5,650 bases of DNA from Lachnospiraceae bacterium (GTDB taxonomy: Bacteria; Bacillota; Clostridia; Lachnospirales; Lachnospiraceae): contig JAFOCX010000193.1 in NCBI GenBank assembly GCA_017380975.1, positions 1 through 5,650 of the forward strand. The letters run 5' to 3'. The position numbers were made by a program, and so were the translations under genes. Numbering within the stretch: the stretch's first letter is position 1; each line of letters begins with the position of its first letter. The notes under the pieces were generated by a model that saw only the letters and a program-made list of their open reading frames with translations, was not told the origin of the DNA and did not search any database. Positions 1-5,650 of this stretch are shown here, one piece after another.

Positions 1-280
1 GTTATTTGGATTTGAAGTCATTATTCCTCTCTTGATGGCTAACTTATTTTCATATATTTATAGTGGTAATTGGATTCTTGCTTCGTCAGATCTGTTTGCT
101 ATCCAAGGAACATAGCGATTTTTTCATGCTTGATTGGCCAGCATATAATAGAATCTTTGTAGAAATCGTATATACACTCATTTTTGTTACAACGTGATTG
201 GATTCTTGTGCCATTATTATGATCAAATATCCAACCCGACAAGTAAACTTCCCCTCTTTGGTTGGCCACGAATACTTCCA
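1..280. other. AT-rich gene-free stretch downstream of the pot operon
   Basis: No gene could be supported here on either strand. The stretch is visibly richer in A and T than the pot genes beside it, and all frames are broken by stops within short distances. The longest minus-strand readings begin only at TTG or GTG, have no ribosome binding site and resemble no family I know. On the plus strand a frame is open from the window edge to a TAG at 113-115 (37 codons, rather hydrophobic). It could be the tail of a gene lying to the left, but it is too short to judge. A 12-base direct repeat, ATTGGATTCTTG, occurs at 69-80 and 197-208. The two copies lie in different frames. The stretch may be plain intergenic DNA or decayed gene remnants. 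Confidence 0.5.
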
Positions 281-335
281 CAAACAGAAAAAGTCCCAGG
301 ATGACAGGTTTTCAAAATTCCTATCACCCTGGACT
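281..335 (-). terminator. Rho-independent terminator of the pot operon
   Basis: Read on the minus strand, an RNA arm at 335-320 (AGUCCAGGGUGAUAGG) pairs with an arm at 308-292, giving a stem of about 16 base pairs with one bulged G and an 11-base loop. A run of five U follows (plus-strand A at 288-292), then a further U-rich stretch to about 281. The stem includes one G-U and one U-G pair. These become C-A and A-C mismatches in plus-strand RNA, and no good U-run follows on that side, so the signal is directional. It lies about 35 bases past the potCD stop codon, which fits the end of this operon. Confidence 0.85.
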
Positions 336-369
336 CTTTATTACCAAGTTGATTTAACTAAATATCCAT

Positions 370-2307
370 CTACTGCGCCTTGATCTCTTTCCAGAGTGCG
401 CTGTAAGCATCATCCGCATCGGTTCCGAGATACTGGTAAACCTCGCAGTTTTCCAGTACATCGTCATCCGGGAAGACGGATTTGTTATTCTGAGTTTCTT
501 CGTCTAACATCTCAAATGCGCCTGCGTTCGGAGTTGCGTATGTGATATATTCGAAGTTTTTCAATGCGATTTCCGGTCTGCAGAGGAAATCGATCCATTT
601 TTCTGCATTTTCCTTATTTTGCGCATTGTACGGGATTACCCAGGCGTCGATCCAAACGTTGGAGCCTTCTTCCGGGATCACGTATTTCAGTTCATAGTCC
701 AGATTGAGAAGAGCCGCTTCTTCCTGGAGATACAGAAGTTCGCCGGAGTAGATCACGCCGACCGCCGCTTCTCCGTTGAGCATCTTATCACGAACCTGAT
801 CCACAACGTATGCCTGAACGAGAGGTTTCTGCTCTAAGAGCAGATTCTTTGCTTCTTCCAGTTCGGCTGCATCTGTGGAATTCAGAGAATGACCGTTCAT
901 CTTTAACGCAACCATCAGAGCATCACGAACACTGTCCTGCATCAGGATCTCGCCTTCATAGCGCGGATCCCAAAGGTCGGACCAGTGAGTCGGTGCTTCG
1001 ATTCCCAGTTCCTCGAGGCGTTTTGTATTATAAATGATACCAACGGTTCCCCATGTGTAAGGAACAGAGTATTTGTTCTGCGGGTCAAAGCTTTGGGACT
1101 TGTTCAGGTATGTCTCGTCGATGTACTGAAGGTTCGGAATGTTTTCCATATTCAGTTCCTGAACCAGATTGTTTTCCACCATTTTCTGGATCATATAATC
1201 GGACGGACATACAACGTCATACATAACAGCACCGGCTTCGATGATCGGATACATTTCCTCGTTTGTCTCAAACATATCGTAAGTGACCTTGATACCGGTC
1301 TCTTCTTCGAATTGTGTGATCACTTCTTCGTCAATGTATTCACCCCAGTTATAAACATAGAGTTCGTCGGAGTTGCTGTTGTCAAAATGCATGTATGTGG
1401 TGTAGCTGACAACGCTGATAATGATGAAAGAAGTTGCAACAAGAGCAGCTTTGTAAAGCTTCGGTCCCCAGTTGCCGGATTTCTTTCCTGCAGCAGCGTC
1501 TGCAGCTGCTTTTGCCTCAAGCTGATCTTTGCTCGGAGCAAAGTTTGTAATAAGAAGCAGTGCAAGCACAGTCACGAAGATCACGGTGGACAGTGCGTAC
1601 ATAGACGGTTTGATACCGCGGCGCACTTCACTGTAGATCAATGTAGACAGAGTGTTGATACCGGCACCCTTTGTAAAGTGGGTGATAATAAAATCATCCA
1701 GAGACATGGTGAATGCCATCAGGAAGCCGGAGAGTACGCCCGGCATAATGTCCGGAAATACCACTTTGAAGAAGGCTTCGATCGGACCTGCTCCCAGATC
1801 CATCGCGGCTTCATATGTATATTTGCTGGTTTGCTTCAGTTTTGGCAGCACACTGGTCATAACGTACGGTACGTTAAAGGTAATGTGCGCGAAGAGAATC
1901 GTCTTAAATCCGAGAGAAACACCGAAAGCGACGAACATCAGCATCAAAGAGATACCGGTTACGATATCGGAGTTTAACATCGGGATATTGTTGATTCCCA
2001 TAAAGATGGTTCTCGGAGCTTTTTTCATACTGCTGATACCGATAGCAGCCGCTGTACCGAGGATCGTAGCGATCAGGGCGGACAGGAATGCGATCATCAG
2101 CGTATTGTAAAGGGCTTCCATGATAACAGGACTCTCGAACATCTCTCTGTACCACTGAGTCGTAAAACCGCCCCACTGGGATCTGGATTTCGAACTGTTA
2201 AAGGACAGAACCATCATAACTACGATCGGTGCATAAAGGAAGATCAGCACCAGCACCAGGTAAAAATCCTGAAAAAACCGTTTTAATTTATCATAAGTTC
2301 TTTTCAT
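370..2307 (-). CDS. potCD: PotC-PotD fusion: polyamine ABC importer permease joined to its substrate-binding domain
   Basis: This protein combines two importer subunits that are separate in E. coli, where PotC is about 264 and PotD about 348 residues. Residues 1-258 form a PotC-like permease with six hydrophobic segments (about 14-36, 67-92, 104-129, 133-154, 190-210, 237-256). The cytoplasmic EAA loop that docks on the ATPase is at 165-194 (YEAAMDLGAG). An Ala/Lys-rich linker (258-285) leads to a seventh hydrophobic helix (about 286-305), which would place the rest outside the cell. Residues 314-645 form a PotD-like spermidine/putrescine-binding domain. It keeps the NWGEY motif (W321, E323, Y324), S369/Y371, the PY-WG segment near 416-420, W552/D554 and Y590, which match polyamine-contacting positions of E. 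coli PotD as I recall them. There is no lipobox cysteine; the helix replaces the usual lipid anchor. The ATG directly follows the potB stop (TAA|ATG, same frame). A purine-rich GGGGAGGGG lies 12 bases upstream, a long spacing, so translation is probably coupled to potB. Polyamine import is inferred from family; the ligand is not proven. Confidence 0.93.
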   Translation of the reverse strand: MKRTYDKLKRFFQDFYLVLVLIFLYAPIVVMMVLSFNSSKSRSQWGGFTTQWYREMFESPVIMEALYNTLMIAFLSALIATILGTAAAIGISSMKKAPRTIFMGINNIPMLNSDIVTGISLMLMFVAFGVSLGFKTILFAHITFNVPYVMTSVLPKLKQTSKYTYEAAMDLGAGPIEAFFKVVFPDIMPGVLSGFLMAFTMSLDDFIITHFTKGAGINTLSTLIYSEVRRGIKPSMYALSTVIFVTVLALLLITNFAPSKDQLEAKAAADAAAGKKSGNWGPKLYKAALVATSFIIISVVSYTTYMHFDNSNSDELYVYNWGEYIDEEVITQFEEETGIKVTYDMFETNEEMYPIIEAGAVMYDVVCPSDYMIQKMVENNLVQELNMENIPNLQYIDETYLNKSQSFDPQNKYSVPYTWGTVGIIYNTKRLEELGIEAPTHWSDLWDPRYEGEILMQDSVRDALMVALKMNGHSLNSTDAAELEEAKNLLLEQKPLVQAYVVDQVRDKMLNGEAAVGVIYSGELLYLQEEAALLNLDYELKYVIPEEGSNVWIDAWVIPYNAQNKENAEKWIDFLCRPEIALKNFEYITYATPNAGAFEMLDEETQNNKSVFPDDDVLENCEVYQYLGTDADDAYSALWKEIKAQ

Positions 2308-3129
2308 TTAGAATGCTGTCCCCTCCCCATCACTGTCGTATTTGGCGATCAGGGTCATACTGATCAGGATAAAGATCATCAGCACGATGGACAGACCGGC
2401 ACCGAGGTTCCAGTTGCTTCCTTTTGTAAATTCCTGTTCGATGACGTTACCGATGAGAAGGATCTTACCGCCGCCAAGGAGGTTGGAAATTACGAAAGTT
2501 GTGAGGGCCGGTACGAATACCATAGTAATGCCGCTGATAATACCCGGGACACTGAGCGGCAGCATGATCTTCGAGAAAACCTGGAAGGAATCTGCGCCCA
2601 GATCTCTGGCAGCATTGATGACATTGTTGTCGATCTTTGCCAGTACATTGTAAATTGGCAGGATCATGAACGGAAGGTAGTTGTAAACCATACCTAACAC
2701 GATCGCAGCCGGAGTGTTGATAATATTTAAGTTCGGCAGATGAAGAAGATCGAGAAGGGAGTTGATAACACCGTTTTTCTCTAACAGAGTCTGCCATGCC
2801 ATGGTTCTCAGAAGGAAGTTCATCCACATCGGGAGGATGAAAATGAAAACCACAAAGCTTCCGGTACCGATGTTGCGGGTACGCAGGATCATTGCCAGCG
2901 GATATGCGATCAGAAGGCAGATGATCGTACTGATAATGGAGTAGGCGAGGGAAAGCAGGAGCGCTTTCATATGGTCCTCAGCCATGATCGCCATCACGTT
3001 CGCAAAGGTAAAGGTACCGCTTCGGTCTGTAAGACCGTAGTAAAATACCATCAGCAGCGGGATCACGGTGAATCCCACCATCCATATAATATAAGGAAAT
3101 GCTAAAACCTGTTTTGTGCTTTTATTCAT
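2308..3129 (-). CDS. potB: Spermidine/putrescine ABC transporter permease PotB
   Basis: This is an inner-membrane subunit of the polyamine importer and pairs with the PotC half of the next protein to form the channel. Its 273 residues match the family (E. coli PotB is about 275). Six hydrophobic segments are visible, at about 8-30, 58-82, 90-111, 139-163, 196-220 and 245-263. The binding-protein-dependent permease signature (EAA loop) is at 172-200, with NAARDLGAD followed by the [10 protein letters not shown] stretch; it contacts the PotA ATPase. The short basic N-terminus before the first helix supports the chosen ATG. The start overlaps the end of potA by 8 bases (ATGAATAA), with AGGAG three bases upstream and a further GAGGAGG 12 bases upstream inside potA. 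This suggests translational coupling within one operon. The assignment to polyamine rather than another substrate comes mainly from the neighbouring PotA and PotD-type sequences. Confidence 0.95.
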   Translation of the reverse strand: MNKSTKQVLAFPYIIWMVGFTVIPLLMVFYYGLTDRSGTFTFANVMAIMAEDHMKALLLSLAYSIISTIICLLIAYPLAMILRTRNIGTGSFVVFIFILPMWMNFLLRTMAWQTLLEKNGVINSLLDLLHLPNLNIINTPAAIVLGMVYNYLPFMILPIYNVLAKIDNNVINAARDLGADSFQVFSKIMLPLSVPGIISGITMVFVPALTTFVISNLLGGGKILLIGNVIEQEFTKGSNWNLGAGLSIVLMIFILISMTLIAKYDSDGEGTAF

Positions 3130-4198
3130 TGACTCCTACGGCCTCCTCGTCCTCAGATGCCGGTTTGTTCATGATCTGGATATCGAAAGGATCCACATGA
3201 ATTCCGACTTTCTTGCCGACTGGGAACATATCCGTACTGTGGACGAGCCATTCAAAGCCGTCCGGGGTCGTGACTTCCATTTCATAATGCACACCCTTGA
3301 AGATCAGGTGTGTAACAACGCCTTCCAGAGTTCCGTTTTCCGGTTCCACAAGGTCGATGTCTTCCGGACGGATCACTACGTCGACAGGCTGGTTCTTTCC
3401 GAAGCCTTTGTCTACGCAGGCAAACTTTGCGCCGAAGATCTCAACAAGCTCGTCGCGGATCATAATACCCGGAACAATGTTGCTCTCGCCGATGAAGTCA
3501 GCTACGAAAGCATTTTCCGGCTCGTTGTAGATCTGTTCCGGAGTACCCATCTGCTGGATGTAACCCTTGTTCATAACGACGATGGTATCAGACATCGTGA
3601 GGGCTTCTTCCTGGTCATGGGTAACATATACGAAGGTAATTCCTAATTCATTTTTCAAACGGATCAGCTCATACTGCATGTCCTGTCTGAGTTTTAAATC
3701 CAGAGCACCGAGCGGCTCGTCGAGAAGAAGGAGCTTCGGCTCGTTTACGATGGCTCTGGCGATGGCGATACGCTGCTGCTGACCGCCGCTGAGCAGTTCG
3801 ACACTGCGGTTCTCATATCCATCAAGATTTACCAGTTTCAGTGCGTATTTGATTTTATCATTAATGTAATCTTTTGACTTTCCCTTAATCTTGAGGCCGA
3901 AAGCGATGTTTTCAGCGATCGTCATATGCGTAAACAGGGCATACTTCTGGAACACTGTATTGAGCTGCCGCTTATTAGGCGGCATGCGCGTTATGTCCTC
4001 TCCATTGAAGATGACTTTTCCCTGATCCGGCATAGTAAAACCGCCGAGGATTCTGAGAGTCGTAGACTTTCCGCAGCCGCTCGGGCCCAGGAGAGTCACG
4101 AAAGAGTTTTCTTTAACGGAAAGATTTAAGTCATCTAGAATAAGCTCGCCGTCAAAACTCTTAGAAATATGAACCAAATCAATCAATGGCTGACTCAT
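3122..4198 (-). CDS. potA: Spermidine/putrescine ABC transporter ATP-binding protein PotA
   Basis: This is the cytoplasmic ATPase that powers polyamine import, working as a dimer under the PotB/PotC membrane pair. All nucleotide-binding motifs are intact: Walker [10 protein letters not shown] (38-46), Q-loop Q84, ABC signature LSGGQQQR (136-143), Walker B LLLLDEP (156-162), D-loop GALD (164-167) and switch histidine H194. The C-terminal third (about 240-345) is a TOBE-type regulatory region with the family motif VVIRPED at 274-280. It is followed by an acidic tail of about 15 residues. The length of 358 is close to the roughly 370-380 of the family. The ATG is well supported by AGGAGG eight bases upstream. 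It is the first gene of the operon. CysA, FbpC and other CUT-type ATPases look similar, but the adjoining PotD-like domain fixes the assignment. No regulator gene lies next to the operon within this window. Confidence 0.96.
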   Translation of the reverse strand: MSQPLIDLVHISKSFDGELILDDLNLSVKENSFVTLLGPSGCGKSTTLRILGGFTMPDQGKVIFNGEDITRMPPNKRQLNTVFQKYALFTHMTIAENIAFGLKIKGKSKDYINDKIKYALKLVNLDGYENRSVELLSGGQQQRIAIARAIVNEPKLLLLDEPLGALDLKLRQDMQYELIRLKNELGITFVYVTHDQEEALTMSDTIVVMNKGYIQQMGTPEQIYNEPENAFVADFIGESNIVPGIMIRDELVEIFGAKFACVDKGFGKNQPVDVVIRPEDIDLVEPENGTLEGVVTHLIFKGVHYEMEVTTPDGFEWLVHSTDMFPVGKKVGIHVDPFDIQIMNKPASEDEEAVGVNE

Positions 4199-4206
4199 GG
4201 CTTTGT

Positions 4207-4212
4207 CCTCCT
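4207..4212 (-). promoter_or_regulatory. Ribosome binding site of potA
   Basis: A perfect AGGAGG on the minus strand lies eight bases before the potA ATG. It is the strongest ribosome binding site in the operon and confirms the start. The downstream genes potB and potCD have poorly spaced sites and probably depend on coupling. Confidence 0.85.
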
Positions 4213-4226
4213 TGTAGCAGAATTCC

Positions 4227-4270
4227 TTGTCGCTTTACCACTGTAATTGAAAAAAGGCAAAAAACGACAA
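4227..4270 (-). promoter_or_regulatory. Possible stem-loop in the potA 5' leader
   Basis: In minus-strand RNA, UUGUCG (4270-4265) pairs with CGACAA (4232-4227). The stem can continue with four U-A/U-G pairs and, after a two-base bulge, with GCC (4258-4256) against GGU (4239-4237). That gives about 13 pairs with a 16-base U-rich loop. If the promoter at 4283-4311 is right, the stem starts only a few bases from the 5' end of the transcript and ends 14 bases before the AGGAGG. It might protect the RNA end or influence translation. It does not resemble a riboswitch class I know, and the inner half is weak. Confidence 0.35.
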
Positions 4271-4282
4271 ATACTATCTTCT

Positions 4283-4311
4283 ATTTAATCATGGTTTGCC
4301 CGCAATGTAAA
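4283..4311 (-). promoter_or_regulatory. Predicted sigma-A promoter of the potA-potB-potCD operon
   Basis: On the minus strand, TTTACA (4311-4306, five of six matches to TTGACA) is followed after exactly 17 bases by TTAAAT (4288-4283, four of six matches to TATAAT). TG sits one base before the -10, forming an extended -10. Transcription would begin near 4276, giving a leader of about 77 bases before potA. The stretch is AT-rich, so a chance match is possible, but the spacing and the TG support it. Confidence 0.6.
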
Positions 4312-4345
4312 TAGATTTTTCGGATATTTTGTTAGAAAATTTCAG

Positions 4346-4374
4346 TTAACAAACATCGGAAATTATGGTAAAAT
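4346..4374 (+). promoter_or_regulatory. Predicted sigma-A promoter of the lactonase-aroC unit
   Basis: TTAACA (4346-4351, five of six matches to TTGACA) and TAAAAT (4369-4374, five of six matches to TATAAT) are separated by 17 bases. TG lies one base before the -10 (4366-4367). Transcription would start near 4381, about 34 bases before the gene. It points away from the pot promoter, so the two units are divergently transcribed from one intergenic region. Confidence 0.72.
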
Positions 4375-4399
4375 GAAAGTCAAAATGTACGTAAAAACA

Positions 4400-4405
4400 G
4401 GGAGG
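4400..4405 (+). promoter_or_regulatory. Ribosome binding site of the lactonase-family gene
   Basis: GGGAGG lies nine bases before the ATG at 4415. It picks this start over an out-of-frame ATG at 4408, which is too close to the site, and over the internal Met6 codon. Confidence 0.75.
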
Positions 4406-4414
4406 AAATGACCT

Positions 4415-5464
4415 ATGACAGGAAAGTATATGGCTTATGTAGGTTCTTATTCGTATACCGGAAAAGCAAAGGGCATTACGGTTTACGATGTGGACGTGGA
4501 AAAGGGACAGTTCATTTACCGCTGCGAAGTAGAAGTGGACAACTCCTCCTATCTTAAGGCATCCAATAGTGGAAAAGTATTATATTCGATCGCGGATGAG
4601 GGCGTTGTAGCGTTCCAGATCCTTCAGAACGGAAGCCTGAACCGCTTGAATAGTGTCAATATCAAGGGTATGCGCGGCTGCCATATTTCCATCAGCCCGG
4701 ACGACAGATATCTGTTTATTTCCGGTTATCATGATGGAAAGATTACAGTCGTAAAGTTAAATGAGGACGGTTCTGTGGGTGCGATCACAGACGGTGTATT
4801 CCATAAAGGTCTGGGCAGTGTGGCGGAAAGAAACTTCCGGCCGCATGTGAGCTGCAGTCATCTGACTCCGGACGGAAAGTTTTTGATGGTGGCAGACGTG
4901 GGCATCGATCAGATCAAGATCTACCGTTTTGATCCTCACGACGGAAAGATCTCTCATGTGGATACGGTTCGAAGTGAACTGGAATCCGGACCGAAGAGTT
5001 TTCAGTTCAGCAAGGATGGGAAGTTCTTCTATGTTGTCCATGAACTGAAAAACGTGATCGACGTTTATTCTTATCAGGCAGAAGAGCGCGTTCCTGTGAT
5101 CGAGAAGGTGCAGACGATCGCAACGACCGGAGACGATCCGGATCCGCTGGCAGCAGCCTGTGCGATGCGCTTTGAACCAAATGAGGATTATCTGTTCTGC
5201 AGCAATGCAGGTGACAATACGGTTTCGATGTATGAGAGAGATACAGAGACCGGTTTTCTGGAGCTGAAGTTCTGCCTTCCGATCAGCGGCAACTATCCGA
5301 AGGACATTGCACTGTTCCCGGACAGCGCTCATCTGGCATCGCTCAATCATGTCAGCGGAAGCATTTCATTCTTCCATGTGGACTACGAAAAAAGTCTGCT
5401 TGTGATGAGCGGACGCACGATCCGTGTAAATGAACCGAACTGTTGTGAGATTGTGAAACTGTAG
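4415..5464 (+). CDS. Lactonase-family beta-propeller protein (6-phosphogluconolactonase-like)
   Basis: The 349 residues match the lactonase (YbhE/YkgB, Pgl-type) family, whose members are cytoplasmic seven-bladed propellers of about 330-350 residues. The characterised members hydrolyse 6-phosphogluconolactone in the oxidative pentose phosphate pathway. Visible family features are the N-terminal YVGSYSYT (8-15), the repeated blade motifs [12 protein letters not shown] (94-105), [20 protein letters not shown] (151-170) and [18 protein letters not shown] (256-273), and a C-terminal blade ending near EPNCCEIV (340-347). There is no signal peptide or membrane segment. R142, P143 and H144 keep the family's R-PH element, but the usual GPRH-type motif reads GPKSF (192-196), so the conserved Arg and His are replaced by Lys and Ser. 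Lactone hydrolysis is therefore probable by family, but the substrate is open. It has its own promoter and is followed after 10 bases by aroC, which suggests one transcript. Confidence 0.85.
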   Translation: MTGKYMAYVGSYSYTGKAKGITVYDVDVEKGQFIYRCEVEVDNSSYLKASNSGKVLYSIADEGVVAFQILQNGSLNRLNSVNIKGMRGCHISISPDDRYLFISGYHDGKITVVKLNEDGSVGAITDGVFHKGLGSVAERNFRPHVSCSHLTPDGKFLMVADVGIDQIKIYRFDPHDGKISHVDTVRSELESGPKSFQFSKDGKFFYVVHELKNVIDVYSYQAEERVPVIEKVQTIATTGDDPDPLAAACAMRFEPNEDYLFCSNAGDNTVSMYERDTETGFLELKFCLPISGNYPKDIALFPDSAHLASLNHVSGSISFFHVDYEKSLLVMSGRTIRVNEPNCCEIVKL

Positions 5465-5467
5465 GAG
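5463..5467 (+). promoter_or_regulatory. Ribosome binding site of aroC, overlapping the upstream stop codon
   Basis: AGGAG begins inside the TAG stop of the lactonase-family gene (5462-5464) and stands seven bases before the aroC ATG. A ribosome finishing the first gene therefore stops on the start signal of the next, which argues for coupled translation from a shared mRNA. Confidence 0.75.
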
Positions 5468-5474
5468 ACGAAAT

Positions 5475-5650
5475 ATGGCAGCAGGATCAACCATTGGAAC
5501 CATTTTTAAGATAACCACATGGGGAGAATCCCACGGAAAAGCGATCGGTGTGGTTGTGGACGGATGTCCGGCAGGCCTGGAGCTTTGCGAGGCAGATATT
5601 CAGACGCTTCTTGACCGGAGAAAACCGGGCCAGAGCAAGTTTACGACGCA
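5475..5650 (+). CDS. aroC: Chorismate synthase (5' part, cut by the window edge)
   Basis: Chorismate synthase converts 5-enolpyruvylshikimate 3-phosphate to chorismate, using reduced FMN. This is the last common step toward aromatic amino acids and related compounds. The 58 visible codons carry the N-terminal family features: an N-terminal [17 protein letters not shown] segment (5-21) containing the GESHG signature with the conserved catalytic-site histidine H20, then [11 protein letters not shown] (27-37), EADIQ..LDRR.PGQS (39-54) and the start of the FTT segment. No stop or frameshift is seen. The ATG is set by AGGAG seven bases upstream. The gene lies 10 bases behind the lactonase-family gene and is probably in its operon. 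About 300 further residues, including most of the active site, lie outside the window. Confidence 0.96.
   Translation, partial: MAAGSTIGTIFKITTWGESHGKAIGVVVDGCPAGLELCEADIQTLLDRRKPGQSKFTT

Noticed and set aside
86..283. Two overlapping minus-strand open frames of 60-65 codons
   Set aside because: They start only at GTG or TTG inside the terminator's U-rich tail, have no ribosome binding site, and match nothing recognised.
198..383. Short plus-strand open frame of 61 codons
   Set aside because: It runs through the operon terminator and into the 3' end of potCD. No ribosome binding site or family likeness was seen.
985..1977. Long open frame of 330 codons on the plus strand
   Set aside because: It lies wholly antisense to potCD, whose protein is clearly recognisable. 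The antisense product is rich in Cys, His and Val, fits no family, and lacks a sensible ribosome binding site, so it is a shadow frame.
4199..4414. Riboswitch or small RNA gene between the divergent genes
   Set aside because: The region is only 216 bases, and both promoters and short leaders account for most of it. No conserved riboswitch core was recognised, only a simple stem-loop.
4757..5350. Open frame of 197 codons on the minus strand
   Set aside because: It is antisense to the lactonase-family gene, resembles no known family and has no upstream start signals.
1..5650. Mobile elements, CRISPR arrays, tRNA/rRNA genes or defence genes
   Set aside because: No transposase-like protein, regularly spaced repeats, cloverleaf sequence or defence domain could be seen on either strand.

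Overview
The window looks like a chromosomal fragment of a low-to-medium GC Firmicute, most likely a gut Clostridia of the Lachnospiraceae type. This rests on strong AGGAGG-type ribosome binding sites, sigma-A-like promoters, an intrinsic terminator, and spermidine-transporter proteins of Gram-positive style. The genus cannot be fixed from the sequence alone.

Layout. Positions 1-280 are AT-rich, contain no gene I can support, and end at a rho-independent terminator (about 281-335) that reads on the minus strand. Positions 370-4198 hold a compact minus-strand operon for a spermidine/putrescine ABC importer, transcribed potA -> potB -> potCD. Its last gene is one 645-residue protein that joins the PotC permease to the PotD substrate-binding domain through an extra membrane helix. 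The genes are tightly packed: potA and potB overlap by 8 bases, and potB and potCD abut as TAA|ATG in the same reading frame. Positions 4199-4414 form a divergent promoter region, with one sigma-A-like extended -10 promoter on each strand and a possible stem-loop in the potA leader. Positions 4415-5464 (plus strand) encode a seven-bladed-propeller protein of the lactonase / 6-phosphogluconolactonase family. Ten bases later chorismate synthase (aroC) begins and runs off the right edge.

How the genes work together. PotA supplies ATP hydrolysis. PotB and the PotC half of PotCD form the membrane channel. The PotD half, held on the outer face by the seventh helix, captures polyamine. This gives a complete importer in three genes. 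The plus-strand genes form a separate unit: a possible sugar-lactone hydrolase followed by the last enzyme of the chorismate pathway, probably on one transcript.

I found no CRISPR array, transposase, tRNA, rRNA, phage or defence gene. The observations most worth a second look are the PotC-PotD fusion, the single in-frame stop codon between potB and potCD, and changed residues in the lactonase family motifs. I see no convincing undescribed system here.
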